Of a DNA stretch of 64,000 nucleotides, positions 1 through 8,309 are shown piece after piece. A program made the position numbers and the translations under genes. Below the pieces are notes generated by a model. The model searched no databases. It saw only the letters and a list, made by a program, of their open reading frames with translations, and had not been told where the DNA came from. The stretch's first letter is position 1, and the number at the start of each line of letters is the position of its first letter. Source of the stretch: Alkalibacterium gilvum (lineage in GTDB: Bacteria; Bacillota; Bacilli; Lactobacillales; Carnobacteriaceae_A); contig NZ_FNYW01000001.1 in assembly GCF_900109085.1 (NCBI RefSeq), positions 152,221 through 216,220 on the forward strand, written 5' to 3'.

Positions 1-494
1 ATAAACATGACGGAAGTCTACACCGAACATGGCGAGATACCATGGTCTTGAAAACAACTGAGAATGCCCTTATTGGTTGCAATGATCATACCTTAGTCAT
101 AGAATCAGACGGTAGAAGATGGAAGACACGTGAACCAGCACTCGTTTATTTCCACAAGCATTATTGGTTCAATATCGTTACTATGATACGTCAGAAAGGG
201 ACATCTTATTATTGCAACATGGCTTCACCTTTTGTAATCGACGAAGAAGGTGCTAAGTATATTGATTATGATTTAGATGTCAAAGTCTTTCCAGATGGAG
301 AAAAACGTTTATTGGACGTAGATGAATATGAAGAACATGGGAAAAAATGGGATTATCCTGATGAAATTGATTTAGTTCTGAAAGAACATATCAAAATACT
401 GGTCGATTGGATCAACGAGGAAAAGGGTCCCTTTACAGAGGGCTACGTTGATTTATGGTACAACCGTTATAAAGAGCTAACAGGAAAAAAATGA
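1..494 (+). CDS. DUF402 nucleoside tri/diphosphate phosphatase, 5'-truncated
   Basis: The gene runs in from outside the window. The reading frame is open from base 3 and reads [21 protein letters not shown], which is the family's N-terminal region, so the ATG at 42 is internal and not the start. About 14 residues of the family's upstream sequence are visible before it, and a few more lie outside. The family is DUF402 (B. subtilis YgaC, S. aureus Ntdp), metal-dependent enzymes that hydrolyse nucleoside tri- and diphosphates. Visible family features are [44 protein letters not shown] and ILVDWIN. The usual full length is about 175-180 aa. A hairpin terminator follows the stop directly. Family assignment is from recognised sequence; the substrate is inferred from characterised homologues. 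Confidence 0.9.
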   Translation, partial: KHDGSLHRTWRDTMVLKTTENALIGCNDHTLVIESDGRRWKTREPALVYFHKHYWFNIVTMIRQKGTSYYCNMASPFVIDEEGAKYIDYDLDVKVFPDGEKRLLDVDEYEEHGKKWDYPDEIDLVLKEHIKILVDWINEEKGPFTEGYVDLWYNRYKELTGKK

Positions 495-503
495 TTGTGA
501 TGT

Positions 504-541
504 AAACAGTAGTGAGACTTCATTGTCTACTACTGTTTTCC
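504..541 (+). terminator. Rho-independent terminator after DUF402 gene
   Basis: Inverted repeat AACAGTAGT-GAGAC / GTCTACTACTGTT (one bulged base) around a short loop, followed by a T-rich run. It lies 10 bp after the stop codon at 494. Confidence 0.8.
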
Positions 542-592
542 TTGTCTAGTTTTTTTAAAACAAAGAATTCAAAAATGAGAGGATTTAGTGAT

Positions 593-1444
593 GTGAAAAA
601 AAGTGTCATAATAATGCCTTTGCTATTCATTGCAGTGATAGGGACAATATATTCTGGATACCGTTATTCAAAAGAAAAAAACAGTAACTTAGACGTAAAC
701 CAGTCGGCTATCTCTTCAAATGATAAAAGTTTACAAGGTGATGGAGCAAATGGGACTGAGAAACAAGAAAATATATCTGAAAATATTAGTACGAAGGAAC
801 GTCTAAAGAATTACGAAGCCAGCAGTGAAGACCTTTCACTCATTGAATACTTAGATTACATATCTTTGAAAAACGGACAGGTCACACTTGCTTATTACGG
901 AGATATAAACACAGATGAAGAATGGCTAAAGGAAATAACAGAAGAAATGGATAAAGTTATCAGTGGTGATTTTAATTCAATTGATCACAGTTATCCTGGG
1001 TATGATTCATATCAATTATACATAGAACAAACGGCTCAAGAGGTCACAGGAGATAATCCGGATGTCATTATTTATGCGTTGCCAGCAGTACCTGATAGAA
1101 TTAGAGATATAGGTTTAACAGAGACAGAGGAATATATGGGATATGTTTTAGACGAACTGGTAGAAGAAGATACAAAAGTTGCATTACTTCAAAATTACCC
1201 ACTTCCAGGGGAAGAAGATAGTGTAAACTCACGAGCGTTAACTTATAAAGATTATTTAGAACGAATGAAGAGTAAAAGTAATGAATATGATAGTTTAACA
1301 ATAATACCACTGCATTCAGAATTTGAATCAGACATTGCTGATGAATCGATTGAAAACTACTTTGAAAGCGAAACGGAGTTAAACCAAGCAGGGAAGCAGA
1401 AAGTTATTTCAATATTGGATAAACTATTTAAACAAAAAATGTAA
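593..1444 (+). CDS. Exported SGNH/GDSL-hydrolase-like protein
   Basis: A 283-aa protein if started at the GTG at 593, which has GAGAGG about 10 bp upstream. An in-frame extension back to 512 would overlap the preceding terminator. The N-terminus (KKSVIIMPLLFIAVIGTIYSGY) is one membrane segment or uncleaved signal anchor, followed by a low-complexity Ser/Asn/Glu linker and an extracytoplasmic domain. The motifs AYYGDIN, SYPGYDSYQLYIEQTA, NPDVIIYALPAVPDRIRDIGL and LNQAGKQK recall SGNH-hydrolase-like proteins of lactic acid bacteria. The canonical GDSL block I serine is not visible (YGDIN), nor is a clear DxxH near the C-terminus, so hydrolase activity is doubtful. It stands alone between two terminators. 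It may act on a cell-surface substrate, which is inference. Confidence 0.6.
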   Translation: MKKSVIIMPLLFIAVIGTIYSGYRYSKEKNSNLDVNQSAISSNDKSLQGDGANGTEKQENISENISTKERLKNYEASSEDLSLIEYLDYISLKNGQVTLAYYGDINTDEEWLKEITEEMDKVISGDFNSIDHSYPGYDSYQLYIEQTAQEVTGDNPDVIIYALPAVPDRIRDIGLTETEEYMGYVLDELVEEDTKVALLQNYPLPGEEDSVNSRALTYKDYLERMKSKSNEYDSLTIIPLHSEFESDIADESIENYFESETELNQAGKQKVISILDKLFKQKM

Positions 1445-1448
1445 TTAT

Positions 1449-1490
1449 AAGCCTGGTATTCATTAGTATATGATTGAATATCAGGCTTTT
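1449..1490 (+). terminator. Terminator after SGNH-like gene
   Basis: AAGCCTGGTATTCA pairs with TGAATATCAGGCTT, followed by TTTT; 5 bp after the stop at 1444. Confidence 0.75.
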
Positions 1491-1607
1491 AGTCACATTG
1501 AATGAAGGAGCATCTTGTTCTTAGTATCTCGCTACTAGATTCTTGCAAAAGTTATGTTTTAAAGGTATTATTTGAATAGGTAAGTATATTATAAAGGATC
1601 GATAAAT

Positions 1608-2033
1608 ATGAGTTATCTAGTAGAGCAATCCATAGAAAGACTAAAATACAATCATGTCCGTATTACCCCACAAAGGTATGCAATATTAGAATATTTGATT
1701 GATCAGGATACCCATCCAACAGCTGATGAAATATATAAAGCGCTAGAGAACGATTTTCCTGGTATGAGCGTTGCAACCATATATAATAATTTACGCTTAT
1801 TCACTAAAATGGGCTTAGTCAAAGAAATGACATTTGGTGATCATTGCAGCCGCTTTGATTTTGTATCTAATGAACATTATCATGCTATATGCAATCAATG
1901 CGGACATGTAGAAGATATATATTATCCGGGACTAGAAGATGTTGAACAAGTTGCGAGTGATTTGACTGGTTATGCTGTTAAATCTCATCGTCTTGAAATG
2001 TTTGGTTTATGTCCAGATTGTCAAAAAAAGTAG
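1608..2033 (+). CDS. perR: PerR-type peroxide-sensing repressor (Fur family)
   Basis: A 141-aa Fur-family winged-helix DNA-binding protein. It is assigned to PerR rather than Fur or Zur because its sequence follows B. subtilis PerR closely through SRFDFV, HYHAICNQCGHVED and FGLCPDCQKK. Regulatory metal ligands expected from PerR are all present: H36, D84, H90, H92 and D103; the aspartate at the last position is the residue tied to peroxide sensing. The structural zinc site is the two CxxC pairs C95/C98 and C134/C137. The N-terminal helix-turn-helix covers about residues 1-80 (RITPQR, SVATIYNNLRLF). Known PerR proteins repress catalase, peroxiredoxin and metal-storage genes until iron-catalysed histidine oxidation releases them. 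I see no clear Per box at its own promoter. Confidence 0.9.
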   Translation: MSYLVEQSIERLKYNHVRITPQRYAILEYLIDQDTHPTADEIYKALENDFPGMSVATIYNNLRLFTKMGLVKEMTFGDHCSRFDFVSNEHYHAICNQCGHVEDIYYPGLEDVEQVASDLTGYAVKSHRLEMFGLCPDCQKK

Positions 2034-2155
2034 TTAAAAAGCATACTTTGAATGAACAATTGTATGCAGAAAATAGATGATCACACTAAACAGTAATGAT
2101 TAATTGAAACAGAATAATGCTGTTGTGGGATAAATACACAAAGGAGAGGGAAGTA

Positions 2156-3055
2156 ATGAAAGATATAATGATTATTGTAAATCCTTCTTCCGGAAGAAAA
2201 AAAGCCGAATATTATGCCGAGAAGATGAAGAAAACATTTCAAAAGCACAACCGCAATGTAGCGATAAAACGGACTGAAGTAAAAGAAGATATTTCTAAAT
2301 TTGCTGAAGCTGCTGGTGCAAAGAAATATAAAACACTTATAGTCATTGGAGGAGACGGTACAGTCTCTGAAGCGGTGAATGGATTGAGTAATCTAAAATA
2401 TCGGCCAACTTTAGGTATTATACCTGCTGGAACGGTAAATAACATTGCTAAAAGTATAAACATTCCAGCTAATCCATTGGAGGCCATTGATCAGATGGTT
2501 CACTTTCATGAGAAGAAAATTGATGTGGGAAGAATTAATGATCGAATATTCCTAAGCTCCGTTTCAGCAGGACCAGTTCCTGAAACCGTTTGGGAAGTTA
2601 GTGACGAGAAAAAAGAAAAATTTGGGCAAGCCGCTTATTTTATGGAAGGTATAAAATCTCTAAGAGATGAGAAGACGTATGATGTAGAATTAACCATTGA
2701 TGGAAAACAGTTTGATATTGACTTGAATTTGATTTTGGTCGGCGTAAATAGCTCTATTGCTGGTATTCCTAATTTTTTTAATGGTGCTGAGCTTGATGAT
2801 GGACAGCTATACTTATTTGGAATGAAGCGGTCGACTATTGGGCAGAAGCTTACTGTTTTACAAGCTTTACTGTTTAGTAATGAAGAATTTAATGATACTC
2901 AAGATATCGCGTTCACTGTTCCTTTTAAAAAGGCAGTTTTGACAATAAAAAACAAAAAAACATTCACAACAGTTGATGGTGATCAGGGTCCAGAATTTCC
3001 AATTATATTGGAGGTATTGCCTCAGCGTTTTACATTCCTTGTTTCTAATGAATAG
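2156..3055 (+). CDS. Diacylglycerol-kinase-like lipid kinase (YegS/DagK family)
   Basis: A 299-aa soluble lipid kinase started at the ATG at 2156, which has AAGGAGAGGG at a good distance; an upstream in-frame ATG at 2117 has none. The catalytic domain opens with IMIIVNPSSGRKKA and carries the nucleotide-binding motif GGDGTVSEAVNGL, the hallmark of the DAGK_cat family, followed by the LGIIPAGTVNNIAKS segment. The C-terminal half is the family's beta-sandwich. Members phosphorylate diacylglycerol or related lipids; in Gram-positives DgkB recycles diacylglycerol left by lipoteichoic acid synthesis. Whether this is DgkB or another YegS-like kinase cannot be settled here. A terminator follows, so the gene is probably monocistronic. 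Confidence 0.85.
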   Translation: MKDIMIIVNPSSGRKKAEYYAEKMKKTFQKHNRNVAIKRTEVKEDISKFAEAAGAKKYKTLIVIGGDGTVSEAVNGLSNLKYRPTLGIIPAGTVNNIAKSINIPANPLEAIDQMVHFHEKKIDVGRINDRIFLSSVSAGPVPETVWEVSDEKKEKFGQAAYFMEGIKSLRDEKTYDVELTIDGKQFDIDLNLILVGVNSSIAGIPNFFNGAELDDGQLYLFGMKRSTIGQKLTVLQALLFSNEEFNDTQDIAFTVPFKKAVLTIKNKKTFTTVDGDQGPEFPIILEVLPQRFTFLVSNE

Positions 3056-3093
3056 TAAAATAAAAAGATTTCTATCTTGTATATATTGAACTT

Positions 3094-3136
3094 AAGTGAC
3101 TAAAAAATATCATAGTATCTCTTTTTTAGTCACTTT
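3094..3136 (+). terminator. Terminator after lipid kinase gene
   Basis: AAGTGACTAAAAAA pairs perfectly with TTTTTTAGTCACTT across a 17-nt loop, followed by a short T-rich stretch. Confidence 0.75.
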
Positions 3137-3222
3137 CGTAATTATACCAGGTGAATAAAAGCTTTACATGTATATGTTTATTAACATAAGTGGGGGGATT
3201 CGTTTAAAAACGAGGTAATGTA

Positions 3223-3251
3223 TTGACACCTGTTTAGAACCGTGTTACGAT
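3223..3251 (+). promoter_or_regulatory. Sigma-A promoter of tRNA cluster
   Basis: -35 TTGACA at 3223-3228 (consensus), 17-bp spacer, -10 TACGAT at 3246-3251, 28 bp before tRNA-Asn. Confidence 0.8.
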
Positions 3252-3279
3252 ATAGGAGTTGTTGAAGAAAATCTATTCA

Positions 3280-3352
3280 TCCGCAATAGCTCAGCTGGTA
3301 GAGCGCATGACTGTTAATCATGATGTCGCAGGTTCGAGCCCTGCTTGCGGAG
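3280..3352 (+). tRNA. tRNA-Asn (GTT)
   Basis: Cloverleaf with acceptor TCCGCAA/TTGCGGA, anticodon GTT in the loop CTGTTAA and T-arm GGTTCGAGCC. First gene of an eight-tRNA cluster; CCA is not encoded. Confidence 0.93.
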
Positions 3353-3361
3353 TTTTAATTT

Positions 3362-3448
3362 GGAGAATTGTCCGAGTGGCTTAAGGAGCACGCTTGGAAA
3401 GCGTGTATACGGTTTTCCGTATCGAGGGTTCGAATCCCTCATTCTCCT
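3362..3448 (+). tRNA. tRNA-Ser (GGA)
   Basis: An 87-nt type II tRNA with the long variable arm (ATACGG..CCGTAT), acceptor GGAGAAT/ATTCTCC and anticodon GGA. The base after the acceptor stem (position 73) reads T, where many bacterial serine tRNAs have G. CCA is not encoded. Confidence 0.9.
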
Positions 3449-3465
3449 TTTTAATTACTTATCTA

Positions 3466-3537
3466 GGCCCCTTGGTCAAGCGGTTAAGACACCGCCCTTT
3501 CACGGCGGTAACACGGGTTCGAACCCCGTAGGGGTCA
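3466..3537 (+). tRNA. tRNA-Glu (TTC)
   Basis: Acceptor GGCCCCT/AGGGGTC, anticodon TTC in CTTTCAC, T-arm GGGTTCGAACCCC. CCA not encoded. Confidence 0.93.
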
Positions 3538-3552
3538 TACTATTTAAAAAAA

Positions 3553-3625
3553 GGCGCAGTAGCTCAGTTGGTAGAGCAACGGATTGAAGCTCCGTGTGTC
3601 GGCAGTTCGATTCTGTCTTGCGCCA
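3553..3625 (+). tRNA. tRNA-Phe (GAA)
   Basis: Acceptor GGCGCAG/TTGCGCC, D-arm AGCTCAGTTGGTAGAGC, anticodon GAA in TTGAAGC. The trailing CCA-like bases belong to the acceptor stem and discriminator, so CCA is not encoded. Confidence 0.93.
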
Positions 3626-3644
3626 TTTAATAGCATTAAATTCT

Positions 3645-3725
3645 GGAGGGATAGCGAAGTGGCCAAACGCAGCGGACTGTAAATCCGTTCCTTCGGGTTC
3701 GTAGGTTCAAATCCTACTCCCTCCA
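3645..3725 (+). tRNA. tRNA-Tyr (GTA)
   Basis: An 81-nt type II tRNA with variable arm CCTTCGGG, acceptor GGAGGGA/TCCCTCC and anticodon GTA in CTGTAAA. Confidence 0.93.
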
Positions 3726-3732
3726 TAGATAT

Positions 3733-3803
3733 AGGGGTATAGTTTAATGGTAAAACTATGGTCTCCAAAACCATCGATGTGGGTTCGATTCCTACTACCC
3801 CTG
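3733..3803 (+). tRNA. tRNA-Trp (CCA)
   Basis: Acceptor AGGGGTA/TACCCCT with discriminator G; anticodon CCA in CTCCAAA. Only 7 bp after tRNA-Tyr. Confidence 0.93.
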
Positions 3804-3869
3804 TTTCAATGATTTTAATAGTGAGTTTTTTAATTCACTATGTTATACTGATTATTGGAACTTTATTAT

Positions 3870-3943
3870 GGCGATTGTGGCGAAGTGGTTAACGCACCGG
3901 GTTGTGGTCTCGGCATTCGTGGGTTCGAACCCCATCAGTCGCC
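3870..3943 (+). tRNA. tRNA-His (GTG)
   Basis: Carries the histidine-specific extra G at position -1 paired with C73; acceptor GCGATTG/CAGTCGC, anticodon GTG in TTGTGGT. It is separated from tRNA-Trp by 66 bp holding a small hairpin (ATAGTGA/TCACTAT). Confidence 0.93.
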
Positions 3944-3950
3944 CTTTTGT

Positions 3951-4022
3951 TGGGCTATAGCCAAGCGGTAAGGCAGCGGGTTTTGATCCCGTCATTCCTA
4001 GGTTCGAATCCTAGTAGCCCAG
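3951..4022 (+). tRNA. tRNA-Gln (TTG)
   Basis: Acceptor TGGGCTA/TAGCCCA, anticodon TTG in TTTTGAT, T-arm GGTTCGAATCC. Last tRNA of the cluster. Confidence 0.93.
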
Positions 4023-4030
4023 TTATTCTT

Positions 4031-4062
4031 GAACTCAGTGCAATTGCATTGGGTTTTATTTT
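4031..4062 (+). terminator. Terminator of tRNA cluster
   Basis: AACTCAGTGCA pairs with TGCATTGGGTT (some G-T pairs), then a T-rich tail. Confidence 0.7.
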
Positions 4063-4083
4063 TATTTAGTTGAAGGAGAAAGG

Positions 4084-4275
4084 GTGGGACTGATGACTGA
4101 AAAACACGGTAAATTTTTTATTGTAATGGGAATCTTGATACTTGTCCTATCAATATATATAGTTTCTAAAGATCCAATAATTGGAGGCGTAGGGGTGCTT
4201 ATCGGTTTGTGGAATATAGTGATGGGCTATCGAACGTCAAAGGGTAAAACATTCTTTCCTTCTGATGATGATTAA
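4084..4275 (+). CDS. Small two-helix membrane protein of unknown function
   Basis: A 60-63 aa protein not recognised as a named family. It reads as two hydrophobic helices (FFIVMGILILVLSIYIV and IGGVGVLIGLWNIVMGY) joined by SKDPI, with a short polar C-terminus ending in SDDD. The RBS GAAGGAGAAAGGG precedes it; translation can begin at the GTG at 4084 or the ATG at 4093, and the RBS suits both. It sits between the tRNA cluster terminator and the convergent pbp1A gene, so context gives no functional clue. That it is real is supported by the RBS, the membrane-protein composition and the absence of any competing frame. Confidence 0.6.
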   Translation: MGLMTEKHGKFFIVMGILILVLSIYIVSKDPIIGGVGVLIGLWNIVMGYRTSKGKTFFPSDDD

Positions 4276-4418
4276 TTTTAGAATGTGAGTATTTTGATCT
4301 CGAATTCATTACAGTAACGTAAATGATGAGAAGAAAAGTGGATTTTTAAGTGTTGTGTAAATCAGAAATTCAAATAAATTATATATAACATATAAATAGA
4401 GATAAAATACTTTGAAAT

Positions 4419-4477
4419 AAATACAAAACACCTTAAGCCGGTTCAAAAATCGAACGTGCTTAAGGTGTTTTGTATTT
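4419..4477. terminator. Long perfect hairpin, probable bidirectional terminator
   Basis: AAATACAAAACACCTTAAGC is repeated in perfect inverse (20 bp) at the far end, with a second smaller stem GTTC/GAAC nested inside. It lies between the small membrane protein gene (plus) and pbp1A (minus). The A/T-rich outer stem would serve as a terminator in either direction, but 20 perfect pairs is long for that role. Confidence 0.6.
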
Positions 4478-4500
4478 ACTTTATAGACTTGTGTACCAAT

Positions 4501-4543
4501 AAAAAGAGAATGCAGTATTACTGAATAACACTGCATTCTTTTT
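4501..4543 (-). terminator. Terminator of pbp1A
   Basis: On the minus strand GAATGCAGT pairs with ACTGCATTC, followed by CTCTTTTT; 6 bp beyond the pbp1A stop. Confidence 0.8.
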
Positions 4544-4548
4544 ATTAA

Positions 4549-7203
4549 TTAACTATTATTTTCCTCAGATGATCCATTGGAATCTCCTGAATTTTCTTTA
4601 TTATCTTCATTGTTCTGATTTTCTTTATCGCCATCTGGAGATTCGTCATCCTTATTTGTTTCAGAGTCGGAATCGGAAGGGGGGTCCTTCTCAGTATTTT
4701 CATCCTCTGTCGGCTTATCATTCTTGTTTTTGTCATTGTCCTTATTGTCATCTGAATCCTTAGATTCTTCTTCTTTTTTATCTTCAGAATCTTTGTCTTC
4801 TGAATTTTCGTCTTCTTTTTCTTCGTCCTCTTCGTCTTCGTCATTTTTTTTGACTACTTTGACAGTTACTGATGATTTAGGTCCTGTTGTATTATAAGCA
4901 GAAACAGAAAGTTCAATCAATAAGTCACCTTCTTGCGGTTCAGATACTTTATATTTGGTATCGTTAACGGTATAAGAAGCGCCGTCGACACTCAGATTGT
5001 ATGAGACCTTCTTATCTTTATTTTCTAAAGTATAATCATCCCACTTTATAACCAATTCATCCTTGTTTTCATCGTATTTAACATTCAATCCTGTTGGGGC
5101 ACTAAGTTTTTTTCCATAGACTAATGATTTTTCAGTCGGCGTATTTCCTTCAACAAAAAGTTCTGTTGTAAGTTTACTCCCTGGAGTATTAGGACCAGGT
5201 AATTTAGCAGGGGTTGTACCTGCTTCGACTGTTACTTCTTTTACGGAAGCAGGTTTTTGCCAATCAGAGTTTTCTTTACCTTCAGAAACATATTGCATTA
5301 GCTCTTGATAGATATGACGAGGGATTAAACGAGACCCATCTGTAAAAGAGAGGTAACCTGTCTCTTTTCTATCAAAGCCAGCCCAAACAGATAGGGAATA
5401 ATTGGAAGTGTACCCTGTATACCAAGAATCTGGAACAGCACTAGAAGGGAATCCAAAATCACTTAACTGATCACTCGTAAAGTTTGTTGTGCCCGTTTTT
5501 CCAGCCTGAGGGATGTTCCCCAGACCTACGTAGTTGCTATAATTATCAGCCACATCTTTCAACATATCTGTTACCATATAAGCGGTATAATCAGACATTG
5601 CCTTATTTGATTCAGGGGTTAAATCAATTTCCTGACCATCTTGTGTAATAACTTTTGATACCGCATAGGGTTCAGTGTAGTTACCGCCATTTGCAAACGC
5701 AGCGTAGGAAGCGGCTAATTGAAGCGAACTCATTTCACCGTTAATTGCATTTGAAGGGACGAGTTCACCTTCTTTGGACATAGGATCAATTGGAATACCT
5801 AAATTTGTCATAAAATCTTCGGCTTGATCCATATTTAAAGAGTCGTTGAAAATTTTAGCCGTTGGAATATTACGTGAATCTACTAGGGCTTCGCGCATAC
5901 TAATTTGGCCTCTATATTTTCCGTCATAGTTTCTCAGCGGTGTCCCATCTGGGTAACTATATTCTTCATCGACTACTTGATGATAGGTTGAATATTTTAA
6001 ATGTTCAATTGCCGGACCGTATGTCGACAAGGGTTTTATCGTTGAGCCTGTTTGTTTGATATGGGTCGCACGATTTAATCCCAGTCTATCTTTGGTATTT
6101 CGACCTCCACCCAAAGCAGCTATTTTTCCTGTGTCTGCTTCTACAAGAGAGAGGGCAGCTTCTACATCATCTTTAATATAATCCACATAATCATCGGAAT
6201 TTAAAATATCAAAAACACGTTGCTGTGCATCTAAATCGATATTTGTGTGGATGGTTAGTCCAGCTGTATAGGGATTTAATTCCGTTTTTTCACTAACTTC
6301 TTCTAATACTCTAATCAAATAAGCATCTATAACCAAAGCGTTGTTATCAGAAGTAGTTTGCTCAACAAGCCCTTCATCTATTGGCGTATCATAAGCTGCT
6401 TCGGCTTCTTCATCTGTGATGTGGCCTTCTTCAAGCATAACGCTGATTACGGTATCACGTCTTTCCTTGGCTAGTTCAGGATTAGCGTATGGACTGTAAC
6501 GGTTAGGAGCCTTGGCCATGCCTGCAAAGAGGGCGGCCTCGTGTATTTCAAGTTCACTGACTGGTTTATCATAATATTCTTCAGCTGCGGTAGCGACACC
6601 ATAAACATTTCCAGCCATATGGATTTTATTCAAATACAGGGTAATGATTTGTTCTTTGGATTTTTCTCTTTCAAGTTGAATAGCAAGCCAAGCCTCTTGT
6701 GCCTTTCTTTCTAATGTTTGATCAGCTTTTTCTCTAGAGAAAACAGATAGTTTTACTAATTGTTGGGTAATGGTACTTCCGCCTCCAACAATTTGTCCCC
6801 GATTTGTTACATAACCAAAGGCTGCTCGACCGATACCAAGGGGATCAATACCGAAATGGTCATTGAAGCGTTGGTCTTCAATGGCAGTCATAGCATTAAT
6901 CATAACATCGGGATATTCATTAGCTTCAGCATACTCACGATTTTCTCCGCCAAGAGTATAGAAGATGTCACCATCTTTATCAACTAACTCGGTTGAAAAT
7001 GTTCCAACTAAATCCTCTTCTGTTAGTTCAGGTGCAGAGGAGGCATAATAGGTGAATAATGCTCCTCCAGCGACCATGACAAGTAAAAACAATGTGATAA
7101 AAGCGAGTAATACTCGCTTGACCCATTTCTTGGGCTCTTGAGAATTATTCTTCTTTGACGTTTTTTTATAGTCTTTTCTAGAGACACCATTTTTTTCTGA
7201 CAT
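4549..7203 (-). CDS. pbp1A: Class A penicillin-binding protein 1A with acidic C-terminal tail
   Basis: An 884-aa bifunctional peptidoglycan synthase (ponA/PBP1 type). A basic cytoplasmic N-terminus is followed by one membrane anchor at about residues 30-53. The glycosyltransferase domain has the catalytic Glu in EDQRFNDHFGID (E109) and GGGSTITQQLVK (140-151). The transpeptidase domain has STIK (S387-K390), SRN (443-445) and KTGT (569-572), so all active-site motifs are intact. A fibronectin-III-like segment follows at about 690-780. The last 100 residues (785-884) consist only of polar residues, roughly 45 of them Asp or Glu. The start is the ATG at 7203 with AAAGGAG upstream. In Firmicutes this gene normally follows recU directly; here an IS3 element lies between, but a promoter remains in front. 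Confidence 0.93.
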   Translation of the reverse strand: MSEKNGVSRKDYKKTSKKNNSQEPKKWVKRVLLAFITLFLLVMVAGGALFTYYASSAPELTEEDLVGTFSTELVDKDGDIFYTLGGENREYAEANEYPDVMINAMTAIEDQRFNDHFGIDPLGIGRAAFGYVTNRGQIVGGGSTITQQLVKLSVFSREKADQTLERKAQEAWLAIQLEREKSKEQIITLYLNKIHMAGNVYGVATAAEEYYDKPVSELEIHEAALFAGMAKAPNRYSPYANPELAKERRDTVISVMLEEGHITDEEAEAAYDTPIDEGLVEQTTSDNNALVIDAYLIRVLEEVSEKTELNPYTAGLTIHTNIDLDAQQRVFDILNSDDYVDYIKDDVEAALSLVEADTGKIAALGGGRNTKDRLGLNRATHIKQTGSTIKPLSTYGPAIEHLKYSTYHQVVDEEYSYPDGTPLRNYDGKYRGQISMREALVDSRNIPTAKIFNDSLNMDQAEDFMTNLGIPIDPMSKEGELVPSNAINGEMSSLQLAASYAAFANGGNYTEPYAVSKVITQDGQEIDLTPESNKAMSDYTAYMVTDMLKDVADNYSNYVGLGNIPQAGKTGTTNFTSDQLSDFGFPSSAVPDSWYTGYTSNYSLSVWAGFDRKETGYLSFTDGSRLIPRHIYQELMQYVSEGKENSDWQKPASVKEVTVEAGTTPAKLPGPNTPGSKLTTELFVEGNTPTEKSLVYGKKLSAPTGLNVKYDENKDELVIKWDDYTLENKDKKVSYNLSVDGASYTVNDTKYKVSEPQEGDLLIELSVSAYNTTGPKSSVTVKVVKKNDEDEEDEEKEDENSEDKDSEDKKEEESKDSDDNKDNDKNKNDKPTEDENTEKDPPSDSDSETNKDDESPDGDKENQNNEDNKENSGDSNGSSEENNS

Positions 7204-7231
7204 AATAAACTCCTTTACGTTAATTCTAAAT

Positions 7232-7258
7232 AGTATAAAAAATATTGTGGAATGTCAA
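7232..7258 (-). promoter_or_regulatory. Promoter of pbp1A
   Basis: On the minus strand TTGACA (7253-7258) is followed after 15 bp by TATACT (7232-7237), or after 17 bp by the overlapping TACTAT. The -35 box ends 8 bp outside the inferred end of the IS3 element, so it looks native. Confidence 0.65.
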
Positions 7259-7389
7259 CACAAATTTGAACAGAAATTATAAAGTGTAAAATATTATTAA
7301 GGTCACGTTCTTTTTGCCTCTCTCAACCGAATGGCAGACGTCATCCGCTTTATCGTTCGACTTGCTAATTTAACAGTATGTACCCAAGA

Positions 7390-8309
7390 CTACAAGGGCA
7401 AGTTCACCCTTTCCGTCTCGGCCACAAACTGTTTTGATGAGGCAGCCGACCGATAAACGAATGACTCACAGTCTGTTTTTTTAGTTTGTAATTTCTCCCA
7501 GTCCCTACGATATTCAATAGGTGAGGCGTAATCAAGTGCACCATGAGGACGAAAATGATTCCACCAATGGACGTAGTCCATAAGTTGAACTTGCAAGTCA
7601 TAGAGAGTATCGAATCGATTGTCATAAACAAATTCAAACTTGAATGATTTATATGTTGATTCAGCTACTGCATTATCATAAGGATTGCCTTTTCTACTCA
7701 ATGAACGTTCAATCTCAAAGGTATCCAATAATTCATCGATGGCATGATTATCAAACTCTTTGCCTCGATCAGTATGAAAGATGTTCACTGTATTCAAATC
7801 TCCCTCAATGGTCGCAATAGCTTGCATAACCAAGTCTGCGGTCTTATTTGGTCCAGCAGAATAGCCAATAATTTCTCGATTAAATAAATCAAGGATAAAA
7901 CAGACATAGTACCAAAATCTATCGACTTTAACGTAAGTCAAATCAGTAACGACGACAGTCATTGGTTGTTCTTGAGAAAACTCACGATTTAATTTATTCT
8001 CAATTTTGGCTTGGTTGACACCTGTTTTGTGTGGCTTATAAGATGGACGATTATACTTTGAAACGAGATGAAATTTCTTCATTATGCGTCCAATACGGCG
8101 GCGTGATACAATAAAGCCTCGTTTTTTTAGTAAGGGTTTTAATTTACGCGTACCGTAGGTATTTTTACTTTTTGCGAACTCTTCAATGATTACTTGTTCG
8201 AGTTCTGCTTCATGCTTATTCTTTTTCGTTTCATAATAATAAGATCCACGACTAATCTTAAGGGCGCGGCACATCGCTGATATAGAATATTTGTGTTTGT
8301 TTGCTTTAA

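Noticed and set aside
3345..3774. Two short frames over the tRNA cluster
   Set aside because: They translate tRNA genes; cloverleafs are unambiguous.
3821..3842. Terminator splitting the tRNA cluster between Trp and His
   Set aside because: The stem (ATAGTGA/TCACTAT) is only 7 bp with an AT-rich loop and no T-run after it; more likely a spacer or processing hairpin.
4545..4844. Minus-strand Lys/Thr/Arg-rich frame of 99 codons
   Set aside because: A shifted reading of the GA-rich DNA that encodes the acidic tail of PBP1A.
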